Program-made: the position numbers and the translations under genes
Assembly (NCBI GenBank): GCA_902491345.1
Contig: CABUHI010000004.1
Coordinates: forward strand, 1 to 64,000
Direction: 5' to 3'
DNA: 64,000 nt
DNA from: an uncultured Collinsella sp.
Lineage (GTDB): Bacteria > Actinomycetota > Coriobacteriia > Coriobacteriales > Coriobacteriaceae
Shown here: positions 54,881 through 63,356 of the stretch, one piece after another
Numbering within the stretch: the first letter of the stretch is position 1
Layout of the letters: each line of letters starts with the position of its first letter
Notes under the pieces: model-generated
Told to the model about the DNA's origin: nothing
Databases searched by the model: none
What the model saw: the letters and a program-made list of their open reading frames with translations, nothing else

Positions 54881-57880
54881 ATGAGCGACATCATGAGGCC
54901 GATCCCGTTTTCGCAGCTGATGAACTGGATCATCGAGGAGCACAAGGCCCAGGACGCCATCTTTGGCGTGCGTAAGATGGTCACGACCAACCAGGAGGGC
55001 GCGCTCCCCATTTTTGACGAGCGCATCGAGACTCCGTTTGGCCCGGCCGCCGGCCCCAACACGCAGCTGGCCCAGAACATCGTGGCATCCTACGTGGCCG
55101 GTTCTCGCTTCTTTGAGCTCAAGACCGTTCAGGTTATGGACGGCGAGGAGCTCTCCAAGTGTGTGAACAAGCCCTGCATCGTGGCGCAGGACGAGTGCTA
55201 CAACTGCGAGTGGTCGACCGAGCTCGAGGTTCCGCAGGCTTTTGCCGAGTACGTGAAGGCATGGTTCGCCTGCCACCTGATCGCTCGCGAGTACGGCCTG
55301 GGCAGCCCGGACGGCTTTGTCTTCAACATGTCCGTGGGTTATGACCTGGAGGGCATCAAGAGCCCCAAGGTCGACGCCTACATCGAGGGCATGAAGGACG
55401 CCAGCGGCTCTGACGTCTGGAATGAGTGCCGCGCATGGGCGCTTGCCAACCTGGACAAGTTTGAGCATGTCGACGCCGCATTTGTCGAATCCATCCCGGC
55501 GCGCGTGTCCAACTCCATCACGGAGTCCACCCTGCACGGCTGCCCGCCGGCCGAGATCGAGCGCATCGCGACCTACCTCATCACCGAGAAGGGCCTCAAC
55601 ACCTACATCAAGTGCAACCCCACGCTGCTGGGCTATGAGTTTGCCCGCCAGCGTCTGAACGAGCTGGGCTTTGACTACATCGTCTTCGATGACACGCACT
55701 TCCGTGAGGACCTGCAGTGGGCCGATGCCGTGCCTATGTTCGAGCGCCTGATTGCCCTGTGCGCCGAGCGCGGCCTGGAGTTTGGCGTCAAGCTGACCAA
55801 CACGTTCCCCGTCGACGTGACCAGGGACGAGCTGCCTTCCACCGAGATGTACATGTCCGGCCGTTCGCTGTTCTCGCTAACCATCGAGGCCGCCCGTCGC
55901 ATTACCGAGCAGTTCGATGGCAAGCTGCGCATCAGCTACTCCGGCGGTGCCACGGTCTACAACATCCGCGCCCTGTACGATGCCGGCATTTGGCCCGTCA
56001 CCCTAGCGACCGACGTGCTCAAGCCCGGTGGCTACGAGCGCTTTAGCCAGATGGCCGGCGAGTTTACCGACCTGGATGGTAAGCCGTTCGCGGGCGTCTC
56101 TCTCGAGGCTGTGACTGCGATCCAGACCGACTCATTCACCAACCCGCTCTACAAGAAGCCGCTGCGTCCGCTGCCCGACCGCAAGGTCGCCGGCAAGAGC
56201 CCTCTTTCCGATTGCTTTACCACGCCGTGCCGCACGAGCTGCCCCATCCAGCAGGATATTCCTGCCTATCTGGCGGCTGTTGACGAGGGCCGCTACGAGG
56301 ACGCACTCAACATCATCATCGAGCGCAACGCCCTTCCGTTCATTACCGGCACCATCTGCCCGCATCCCTGCGGCCGTGCCTGCGAGCGTGCGTTCTACGA
56401 GCCCGAGGGCGCCCAGATTCGCGCCAGCAAGCTCAAGGCCGCCCGCGAGGCCATGACCGCCGTGCTGCCCAAGCTGCGTGCCCAGGCCATCGCAAACGAC
56501 GGCGAGCGCAACGTTGCCGTTATCGGCGGCGGCCCGGCCGGCCTGGCGACGGCGTTCTTCCTGACGCGTGCCGGCGTGCCCGTCACCATCTTTGAGGCCC
56601 GCGATTCGCTCGGTGGCGTGGTCCGTCACGTGATTCCCGAGTTCCGCATCGCGAGCGACGATATCTCCCACGATGCTGAGCTCTGCCTAGCCTTTGGCGC
56701 CAAGGTGCAGCTCAACGCCCGCGTGGAGTCCATCGACGAGCTCAAGGCCCAGGGCTTTACCGACGTGGTCGTGGCCACCGGTGCCTGGATGCCCGGCTCT
56801 GCGGGCCTGGGCGAGGGTGCCGAGCTCGATGTGTTGGAGTTCCTCGAGGCCGCCAAGAAGGGCGAGAAGCTCGAGCTGGGCGAGGACGTCGTGGTCATTG
56901 GCGCCGGCAACACCGCCATGGACGCGGCCCGCGTGGCCAAGCGCCTTGCCGGCGTGAAGAACGTGCGCCTGGTGTATCGCCGCACCAAGAAGCAGATGCC
57001 CGCCGACGAGGAAGAGCTCGATCTTGCTCTTGCCGACGGCGTTGAGTTCTGCGAGCTGCTGGGGCCCAAGGCACTCAACGGCTCCGTGCTGACCTGCGAC
57101 GTTATGGAGCTTGGCGAGCCGGATGCAAGCGGCCGTCGTAGCCCCGTCGCCACGGGCGAGACCGTCGAGCTTCCCGCCACCACGGTGATCTGTGCCGTGG
57201 GCGAGGGCATCGATGCCAGCCTGTACGACGCCGCGGGTGTTGAGCACGACCGTCGCGGCCGCCTTGCCGCCACCTCCACCGGCGTCGAGGGCGTCTGGGC
57301 TGCCGGTGACTGCCGCCGCGGTCCCGCCACCGTGGTCGAGGCCATCGCCGATGCCGCCGAGGTTGCCCGTGCCATCGCCGGCGTGGACTTTAACAAGTAC
57401 GCCGACCAGAATGCTCAGGCCGGTCGCGAGGACGCCTGCTACGAGCGCAAGGGGTCGCTGTGCCGCGACAAGCGCAACTGCACCAAGACCAGCTGCCTGG
57501 GCTGCGGCTCGGTGTGCGAGGTCTGCTGCGACGTGTGCCCCAACCGCGCCAACGTTGCCATCAAGGTGCCGGGCCTGGCCAAGCATCAGGTCGTCCATGT
57601 CGACGGCATGTGCAACGAGTGCGGCAACTGCGCCGTGTTCTGCCCCTACCAGGAGGGTCGTCCCTACAAGGACAAGCTCACCCTGTTCTGGAGCGAGCAG
57701 GACATGGAGAACTCCGAGAACGAGGGCTTTCTGGCCGTGGACGAGGACCACTTTAAGGTCCGCGTCGCCGGCACGGTCCGCACCGTCTCGGTCGATGCCG
57801 TCAACACCGGTCTTCCCGAGGCCGTCCGCCTGACCATCAGGGCCGTGCGCGACAACTATTCGTACCTTCTTAAGAAATAG
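54881..57880 (+). CDS. ygfK: YgfK-like flavo-iron-sulfur oxidoreductase
   Basis: A 999-aa protein of the YgfK group (named putative selenate reductase subunit), modular like dihydropyrimidine dehydrogenase and GltD. Residues 1-430 are a TIM-barrel-like part. A cysteine-rich helical domain follows at about 445-520 (CRTSCPIQQDIPAYL, CPHPCGRACE). The FAD site GGGPAGLATAFFLTRAG is near 548 and the NAD(P) site VVIGAGNTAMDAARVAKRL near 669. The C-terminus has Cys-rich Fe-S motifs near 867-890 and 910-925. It probably moves electrons between NAD(P)H and the neighbouring ferredoxin and molybdenum enzyme. ATG 54881 follows GAGGAG. Confidence 0.9.
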   Translation: MSDIMRPIPFSQLMNWIIEEHKAQDAIFGVRKMVTTNQEGALPIFDERIETPFGPAAGPNTQLAQNIVASYVAGSRFFELKTVQVMDGEELSKCVNKPCIVAQDECYNCEWSTELEVPQAFAEYVKAWFACHLIAREYGLGSPDGFVFNMSVGYDLEGIKSPKVDAYIEGMKDASGSDVWNECRAWALANLDKFEHVDAAFVESIPARVSNSITESTLHGCPPAEIERIATYLITEKGLNTYIKCNPTLLGYEFARQRLNELGFDYIVFDDTHFREDLQWADAVPMFERLIALCAERGLEFGVKLTNTFPVDVTRDELPSTEMYMSGRSLFSLTIEAARRITEQFDGKLRISYSGGATVYNIRALYDAGIWPVTLATDVLKPGGYERFSQMAGEFTDLDGKPFAGVSLEAVTAIQTDSFTNPLYKKPLRPLPDRKVAGKSPLSDCFTTPCRTSCPIQQDIPAYLAAVDEGRYEDALNIIIERNALPFITGTICPHPCGRACERAFYEPEGAQIRASKLKAAREAMTAVLPKLRAQAIANDGERNVAVIGGGPAGLATAFFLTRAGVPVTIFEARDSLGGVVRHVIPEFRIASDDISHDAELCLAFGAKVQLNARVESIDELKAQGFTDVVVATGAWMPGSAGLGEGAELDVLEFLEAAKKGEKLELGEDVVVIGAGNTAMDAARVAKRLAGVKNVRLVYRRTKKQMPADEEELDLALADGVEFCELLGPKALNGSVLTCDVMELGEPDASGRRSPVATGETVELPATTVICAVGEGIDASLYDAAGVEHDRRGRLAATSTGVEGVWAAGDCRRGPATVVEAIADAAEVARAIAGVDFNKYADQNAQAGREDACYERKGSLCRDKRNCTKTSCLGCGSVCEVCCDVCPNRANVAIKVPGLAKHQVVHVDGMCNECGNCAVFCPYQEGRPYKDKLTLFWSEQDMENSENEGFLAVDEDHFKVRVAGTVRTVSVDAVNTGLPEAVRLTIRAVRDNYSYLLKK

Positions 57881-57891
57881 GCGAGTCTCTT

Positions 57892-58371
57892 ATGGCCAAA
57901 TCCATTCAACATAACGTGGCCTACGTTGCCTGCGGAAGCGGTTGTGCCTCCGCAGGCGGCGACGCCCGCTGCAACGAAGGCTGCATTGGCTGTGGCGCCT
58001 GCGTCACGGCCTGCCCCCACGGCGCCATTGCGCTGGTCGATGGCATCGCCCGCGTGGATCGCTCAAAGTGCACGGGTTGTGGCCTGTGCGGCATGGCGTG
58101 CCCGCAGCGCGTGATCGCCTTCGTTCCTGGCTACCAGAATATCCTGGTGCGCTGCAACAACACCGATAAGGGCGCCATCGCCCGCAAGATCTGCGACACG
58201 AGCTGCATCGGTTGCGGTATGTGCGCCAAAAAGTGCCCTGCCGGCGCTATCCGCATCGAGGACAACTGCGCCCATATCGACGGCGCCGACTGCCTGTCGT
58301 GTGGTATGTGCGCCGTCGTGTGCCCGCATGGCGCCATCCACGACCGCACCGGCATCGCCGCCGGCGTGTAG
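57892..58371 (+). CDS. Polyferredoxin with four [4Fe-4S] motifs
   Basis: Electron carrier of 159 aa with four CxxCxxCxxxCP motifs: CIGCGACVTACP, CTGCGLCGMACP, CIGCGMCAKKCP and CLSCGMCAVVCP. The central part resembles the C-terminal region of RnfB. No membrane segment is seen, so it is cytoplasmic. It starts 11 nt after ygfK and is followed 12 nt later by the molybdenum hydroxylase gene. It likely passes electrons between them, since the hydroxylase has no FAD domain. Confidence 0.88.
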   Translation: MAKSIQHNVAYVACGSGCASAGGDARCNEGCIGCGACVTACPHGAIALVDGIARVDRSKCTGCGLCGMACPQRVIAFVPGYQNILVRCNNTDKGAIARKICDTSCIGCGMCAKKCPAGAIRIEDNCAHIDGADCLSCGMCAVVCPHGAIHDRTGIAAGV

Positions 58372-58383
58372 AGGGGAATCACC

Positions 58384-61161
58384 ATGGCACAGGAATTCAC
58401 TTTTACCGTTAACGGCGTCGAGCGCACGACGACCCAAAACAAACCGTTGCTGCGTTTTCTGCGCGACGACCTGCACATTCACTCCGCCAAGGACGGCTGC
58501 TCCGAGGGCGCCTGCGGTACCTGCACCATCCGCGTGGACGGTGCGGCCGTCAAGGCGTGCGTGCTGACCACCGCTCTTGCCGCCGGCCGCAACATCGTGA
58601 CCGTCGAGGGCCTGCCCCAGGACGTGCGCGAGGCCTTTGTGTACGCCTTTGGCGCCGTGGGCGCCGTGCAGTGCGGTTTTTGCATCCCCGGCATGGTCAT
58701 GGCGGGTGCAGCGCTCATCGCCGAGGATCCCGAGCCCACCGAGGAGCAGATCAAGTACGCCATCCGCGGCAACGTCTGCCGTTGCACTGGCTACAAAAAG
58801 ATCATCGAGGGCATTTCGCTGGCGGCCGCGGTGCTCCGCGGCGAAAAGCAGATCGACGAGGACTTGGAGCGCGGCGACGACTACGGCGTGGGCAAGCGCG
58901 CCTTCCGTATCGACGTGCGCAAGAAGGTGCTCGGCGAGGGTAAGTACCCCGACGACATCGACGAACTCGATCAGCCGGGCCTGACCTATGCCAGCGCCGT
59001 GCGCTCCAAGTACCCGCGCGCCCGCGTGCTCTCCATCGATACCTCCAAGGCCGAGGCCCTGCCCGGCGTGGTGGGCATTCTGCGCGCCGAGGACGTGCCA
59101 GTCAACCAGGTCGGTCACCTTATCCAGGACTGGGACGTCATGATCGCCCAGGGCGATATCACCCGCTGCGTGGGTGACGCCATCGTGCTGGTGGTTGCCG
59201 AGGACGAGGCGACGCTCGAGAAGGCCAAGAAGCTCGTAAAGATCGATTACGAGCCGCTGGAGCCCGTGCGCAACATCGCCGAGGCCAAGGCCACCGACGC
59301 CCCACGCCTGCACGACAGCTTCTTTGCCTTTGGCAACACGGTGGAGCTCAAGGACAATGTATGCCAGAGCCGTCACGTGACGCGTGGCGACGCCGCCAAG
59401 GCACTGGCGGAGAGCGCGTTCACCGTGACGCAGCGCTTTACCACGCCCTTTACCGAGCATGCCTTCTTGGAGCCCGAGTGCGCCGTCGCCTTCCCGTACA
59501 AGAACGGCGTCAAGGTGCAGTCGACCGATCAAGGTGCCTACGATACGCGCAAAGAGTGTGCCCACATGTTTGGCTGGGACAACGAGCCCGAGCGCGTGGT
59601 CGTCGAGACCATGCTCGTGGGCGGCGGCTTTGGCGGTAAAGAGGACGTGTCCATCCAGCATCTGGCCGCGCTCGCCGCATATAAGTTTCAGCGTCCTGTG
59701 AAGTGCAAGCTCACGCGTACCGAGTCGCTCGCTTTCCATCCCAAGCGCCATGCCATGGACGGCACCTTTACGCTGGGTTGCGACGCCGAGGGCAACTTTA
59801 CCGGCCTGGACTGCGAGATCAACTTCGATACCGGCGCCTACGCTTCGCTGTGCGGCCCGGTGCTCGAGCGCGCCTGCACGCATGCCGTCGGCCCCTACAA
59901 GTACCAGAACACCGACATTCGCGGTTTTGGCTACTACACCAACAATCCGCCCGCCGGTGCGTACCGTGGCTTTGGCGTCTGCCAGTCCGAGTTTGCGCTC
60001 GAGAGCTTGATTGACCTGCTGGCAGAGAAGGTCGGCCTGGATCCGTGGGAGATTCGCTACCGCAACGCCATCGAGCCGGGCGAGGTTTTGCCCAACGGCC
60101 AGATTGCCGACTGCTCCACGGCGCTGAAGGAGACGCTGCTCGAGGTCAAGGATGCCTACTATGCGCATCCCGGACATGCCGGTATCGCCTGCGCCATGAA
60201 GAACGCCGGCGTGGGCGTTGGCCTGCCCGATGCCGGCCGCTGCAAGATTCGCATCGAGGACGGCGTGGCTGTGGTCTATGCCGCCACGTCCGACATCGGC
60301 CAGGGCTGCAACACCGTCTTTTTGCAGGACGTTGCCGAGGCCTGCGGTCTGCCGCTGAGCTGCATTGCCAACGGCGAGTGCTCCACCGAGAACGCTCCCG
60401 ACTCCGGCACCACGTCTGGCTCGCGTCAGACGGTCGTGACCGGCGAGGCCGTGCGCGGTGCCGCCTTCCTGCTGCGCGATGCCATGCTTGACATCGAGGC
60501 TGGCAAGCCTGCGCCCGATACTCCCGTGAGCGCGCACGGCGACGGCGTCAAGATCGAGTACGACGACGGTCGCGCCTATCAGCTGCACACACAGGAACTC
60601 GTCGCCGGCCAGGGTATGCATCCTCAAGATCCCGCTGCCGCCATCAAGGCGCTCGAGGGCTGCGAGTTTGGGTACGTGTACCTGGAGCCGACCGACAAGC
60701 TGGGCGCCGACGTTCCCAACCCCAAGAGCCACATCTGCTACGGCTTTGCCACGCATGTGGTCATTTTGGACGACGACGGCCGCGTGAGCGAGGTCTATGC
60801 TGCGCACGATTCCGGCAAGGTGGTCAACCCCATCTCCATTCAGGGTCAGATCGAAGGCGGCGTGCTTATGGGTATGGGCTATGCGCTTACCGAGGACTGG
60901 CCGCTCAAGGACTGCGTGCCCCAGGCAAGGTACGGCACGCTCGGGCTGTTCCGCGCGCCCGAGATTCCGGATATCCACGCCATCTACGTGGAGAAGGACG
61001 AGCTGCTGCCTGTGGCATACGGCGGCAAGGGCATCGGCGAGATCGCAACGATCCCCACGGCGCCCGCCGTGCAGAACGCCTATCGCGCATTCGACGGCAA
61101 GCTGCGTCCGGATCTGCCCATGGTGGATACGCCGTACAGCCGCGCCCGTCACCGCGGGTAG
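58384..61161 (+). CDS. Molybdenum hydroxylase, xanthine dehydrogenase-like (XdhD type)
   Basis: A 925-aa enzyme that hydroxylates purines such as hypoxanthine or xanthine. Residues 1-80 are a plant-type [2Fe-2S] domain (Cys39, Cys44, Cys47, Cys59). Residues 85-150 carry the second cluster (Cys97, Cys100, Cys132, Cys134). The molybdopterin part starts near 175, with VGGGFGGKED, PAGAYRGFGVCQSEFALE and the C-terminal GGKGIGEIA, which holds the catalytic Glu. No FAD domain or separate FAD subunit is present. It resembles the selenium-dependent xanthine dehydrogenase group; labile selenium cannot be read from sequence. AGGGGAATCACC precedes ATG 58384. Confidence 0.9.
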   Translation: MAQEFTFTVNGVERTTTQNKPLLRFLRDDLHIHSAKDGCSEGACGTCTIRVDGAAVKACVLTTALAAGRNIVTVEGLPQDVREAFVYAFGAVGAVQCGFCIPGMVMAGAALIAEDPEPTEEQIKYAIRGNVCRCTGYKKIIEGISLAAAVLRGEKQIDEDLERGDDYGVGKRAFRIDVRKKVLGEGKYPDDIDELDQPGLTYASAVRSKYPRARVLSIDTSKAEALPGVVGILRAEDVPVNQVGHLIQDWDVMIAQGDITRCVGDAIVLVVAEDEATLEKAKKLVKIDYEPLEPVRNIAEAKATDAPRLHDSFFAFGNTVELKDNVCQSRHVTRGDAAKALAESAFTVTQRFTTPFTEHAFLEPECAVAFPYKNGVKVQSTDQGAYDTRKECAHMFGWDNEPERVVVETMLVGGGFGGKEDVSIQHLAALAAYKFQRPVKCKLTRTESLAFHPKRHAMDGTFTLGCDAEGNFTGLDCEINFDTGAYASLCGPVLERACTHAVGPYKYQNTDIRGFGYYTNNPPAGAYRGFGVCQSEFALESLIDLLAEKVGLDPWEIRYRNAIEPGEVLPNGQIADCSTALKETLLEVKDAYYAHPGHAGIACAMKNAGVGVGLPDAGRCKIRIEDGVAVVYAATSDIGQGCNTVFLQDVAEACGLPLSCIANGECSTENAPDSGTTSGSRQTVVTGEAVRGAAFLLRDAMLDIEAGKPAPDTPVSAHGDGVKIEYDDGRAYQLHTQELVAGQGMHPQDPAAAIKALEGCEFGYVYLEPTDKLGADVPNPKSHICYGFATHVVILDDDGRVSEVYAAHDSGKVVNPISIQGQIEGGVLMGMGYALTEDWPLKDCVPQARYGTLGLFRAPEIPDIHAIYVEKDELLPVAYGGKGIGEIATIPTAPAVQNAYRAFDGKLRPDLPMVDTPYSRARHRG

Positions 61162-61230
61162 GGTAGAGCGCGGACGGTCATTACTGACGGGCTGTTCGCG
61201 CACAACACCAACTGTATATGCTGCACCTTT

Positions 61231-61266
61231 GGCCCCAGCTCCATCGCGAGCCGGGGCCTTTTGTTT
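61231..61266 (+). terminator. Terminator of the purine operon
   Basis: GGCCCCAGCTC (61231-61241) pairs with GAGCCGGGGCC (61248-61258) with one mismatch, followed by TTTTGTTT. Confidence 0.85.
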
Positions 61267-61282
61267 GGAGCGCCTCCGCATA

Positions 61283-61737
61283 CGGAAACTGCGTCCCAGA
61301 TTTCGGCTCCAGAATGGGACGTGCTTTCCGGATCGGCCCTCAAGCGGAAACTGCATCCCGGAATCCGCGCCTGGAATGGGACACACTTTCCGGAACAGCC
61401 CTCAACCGGAAACTGCGTCCCAGAATTTCGCTTCAGAGTGGGATGCCGTTTCCGGCTGAACCCTCTGGCGGAAAGTTCATCCCAGAATTGACGCTCGGAG
61501 TGGGACACGGTTTCCGGATGGAACCTCAGCGGAAACTGCGCTCCAGCTTGAGCGTCTATTCCGGGATGCGCTTTCCGCTGGGCGGGGACTGCGGAAAGCG
61601 TGTCCCGTTCTAGACCTTGATTCTGGGACACGGTTTCCGCTAGGCATGCCATCTGGAAAGCGCATCCCGTTTTGAGCACTCAATCTGGGACATGGTTTCC
61701 GCGGGTGCTGCCAACCGGAAGGTGTGTCCCAGTTTGG
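61283..61737. repeat. Palindromic repeat array 1: seven 48-bp units plus a partial
   Basis: Full units at 61283-61330, 61345-61392, 61407-61454, 61469-61516, 61530-61577, 61592-61639 and 61654-61701 are each exactly 48 bp. They are separated by 14-bp spacers (13 bp once); a partial unit begins at 61716. Each unit has outer 16-bp arms of the form CGGAAA...TCCCA and TGGGA...TTTCCG around a variable 16-bp centre. The array starts 17 bp after the purine operon terminator and ends 30 bp before the stop of the reverse-strand gene. Confidence 0.9.
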
Positions 61738-61766
61738 TGGGCAGGCGGGCATAAGCTCAGCAGCCC

Positions 61767-62765
61767 CTACAGTTCAATATCGTTGAGCCATGTCGGTAGA
61801 GCGGTCTGCCGGATGCCTGCCGTCTGCAGCTTTTTGGCGAGCATTCCTGCCGAGCGGACCTCGTTCATGGTAAAGCGCAGCAGAGGGTGGCCGTAGAGCG
61901 ATAGGTGCGCCTCGCGCTGTCGTTCGGCGACGAGCGCCTCGGCGGTGGTGCGTCCGGCCAGCATGGTCTGGTCGGTATATTTGATGAGCCCGTCGAGCTC
62001 GCCCAGCGTGAGTTCCCGCGCCTGGCGCTCCGAGGCAAAGTCCGTTCGTATGCGCTTGGCCGAATCGAAGGGGTCCGTCAGCTCGTATTGAAGCCAGTCG
62101 GGCGCAAAGCCCGTCTCGATCATGACGGCTCGGGCGACCGATTCCCCGCCGCTCTCGGCGCGGGCGTCGGCATATCGAAGCGTTGTGAGGGCGGTGCGAA
62201 TCGCGCGACCATTGCGGGCAGTCGCTCGTTGCTCAACGGCCTTCATCAGCTGTTCCGGCGCAAGGCCGAGCTTTGAGATCGCCGAATCGGCAATGGGCAT
62301 GCCGTTGGCAAAACCAGTTTGCAGCAGGCAATCTGTGACCGTTTGGATGGGCGGCGTTACCGATATGCCGGATAGAAGGATTGCTCCGGCCGGCTCGATC
62401 TGATGCCGCTGAATATGCGCGCCCGGACGAGCCGACGGCTTGGTGGCACTGCAGACATGCACGACATTCAAGTGTCGCCACGAGACCTCGAGCTCCAGCA
62501 GACAGGCGGCCGAAAACGAGCAGAACGTCCAATCGGGGTGGATGATCGCAAGGGCGCGGAGGATTTCGCAATGGCGTTGCGCTCGGTTGAGTTCATCCCA
62601 GCGCGTTTTTCGCGCAAACAACCCCGGCATGGGCGAGACAACCGTGCCGCCGGTGCGCCGAAGGAGCGCTTTTCGGATCGCCGTGCTCGGGGGAATCAGA
62701 CAGCGCCCCTCTTGTTCGGCTTGAGTGAGCAGTTGGTCGATGAGTTGGTCATTGCAATGCGCCAT
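61767..62765 (-). CDS. Hypothetical protein with DUF559-like C-terminal region
   Basis: A 332-aa soluble protein. The N-terminal 150 residues (LLRRTGGTVVSPMPGLFARKTRWDEL, then a WTFCSFSAACLLE segment) resemble the winged-helix and linker part of AbiEi-like/DUF559 proteins common in actinobacteria. The C-terminal part (ESVARAVMIETGF, IRTDFASE, LGELDGLIKYTD, AEALVAERQREAHLSLYGHPLLRF) follows the layout of a Vsr-like endonuclease fold, but I did not verify an intact active site. AAGGAGG lies 9 nt before the ATG. It is flanked on both sides by the 48-bp palindrome arrays. Function unknown. Confidence 0.7.
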   Translation of the reverse strand: MAHCNDQLIDQLLTQAEQEGRCLIPPSTAIRKALLRRTGGTVVSPMPGLFARKTRWDELNRAQRHCEILRALAIIHPDWTFCSFSAACLLELEVSWRHLNVVHVCSATKPSARPGAHIQRHQIEPAGAILLSGISVTPPIQTVTDCLLQTGFANGMPIADSAISKLGLAPEQLMKAVEQRATARNGRAIRTALTTLRYADARAESGGESVARAVMIETGFAPDWLQYELTDPFDSAKRIRTDFASERQARELTLGELDGLIKYTDQTMLAGRTTAEALVAERQREAHLSLYGHPLLRFTMNEVRSAGMLAKKLQTAGIRQTALPTWLNDIEL

Positions 62766-63062
62766 GAGCTACCGCCTCCTTTTTGGGGTGGCAAAAACGT
62801 ATCAGCCGGAACTTGCCGCTCAACTGACCAAAAGCTGACCAAAATCTAACCATGCAGGTAGATGGCCTGTTTTCGGCGACATTTTTACATCCGAATCGGT
62901 GGGCGGTAATCGGCGACCTTGAACGGTAGCGAGTTATGAAGACTGGGTAAGTTTCGGGACGTGTACTTTTTTGAAAAAGAGCATTCTATCTGCTGTTTTG
63001 TGTTTCTGGATTGCATGTTTGAAGGTATGTGATAGGGGCGGCGGATCGTCGTCTTGTATCTG
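62766..63062. other. Intergenic region, no gene seen
   Basis: About 300 bp, more AT-rich than the surroundings, upstream of the reverse-strand gene. No ORF, tRNA or clear hairpin was found. A promoter for the reverse-strand gene is expected here but was not placed with confidence. Confidence 0.4.
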
Positions 63063-63233
63063 CGGAAACTGCGTCCCGGATTCGACGCTCAGAATGGGAT
63101 GCATTTTCCGGTAGAAGCTTCAGCGGAAAGTGCATCCCAGAATTCAGGCTCAGAACGGGACGCGCTTTCCGGATGGCATGCTTGGCGGAAACTACGGCTC
63201 AGTTTTTGGCTTCAGAACGGGATGCATTTTCCG
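63063..63233. repeat. Palindromic repeat array 2: three 48-bp units
   Basis: Units at 63063-63110, 63124-63171 and 63186-63233 are of the same type as array 1, with 13- and 14-bp spacers. The third unit is the most diverged in its left arm. The array lies between the DUF559-like gene and the ATPase gene. Confidence 0.9.
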
Positions 63234-63288
63234 GAACGGTCCACGTGCGGTGGTGTACCGCCCCTTTTCGTGCTCCGCTTGTCGAATT

Positions 63289-63340
63289 ACGTTATAGCTA
63301 GCCATATTATAGGAAGGTATAATATAGCTAGCTATAACGT
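63289..63340 (+). promoter_or_regulatory. 52-bp near-perfect palindrome before the ATPase gene
   Basis: The arms 63289-63311 and 63318-63340 are complementary over 23 bp with one mismatch, around a GGAAGG loop. The sequence is AT-rich and contains CTAGC steps and a TATAAT at 63318-63323. It sits directly before the ribosome site (63341-63350), so it is probably the promoter/operator or a 5' hairpin of the ATPase gene. Confidence 0.75.
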
Positions 63341-63356
63341 AAAGGAAGGATGGCCT

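Noticed and set aside
54881..57880. Glutamate synthase small subunit or dihydropyrimidine dehydrogenase
   Set aside because: The GltD-like FAD/NAD part is shared, but the overall length, N-terminal domain and neighbours match YgfK instead.
58384..61161. Selenocysteine-containing enzyme
   Set aside because: No in-frame TGA or SECIS-like signal occurs; in this enzyme group selenium is a labile cofactor, not selenocysteine.
58063..61386. Long reverse-strand open frame opposite the molybdenum hydroxylase
   Set aside because: Shadow frame caused by codon bias; its translation has a low-complexity His/Gly/Ala composition and no family signature.
61149..61679. Repeat-rich proteins encoded through the 48-bp array on either strand
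   Set aside because: The frames exist only because the repeats lack stops. The 62-bp period is not a multiple of three, so each unit would be read in a different frame, and no ribosome site is present.
61283..61737. CRISPR array
   Set aside because: Repeat units vary in sequence, the spacers are only 13-14 bp, the units are full palindromes, and no cas genes are present.
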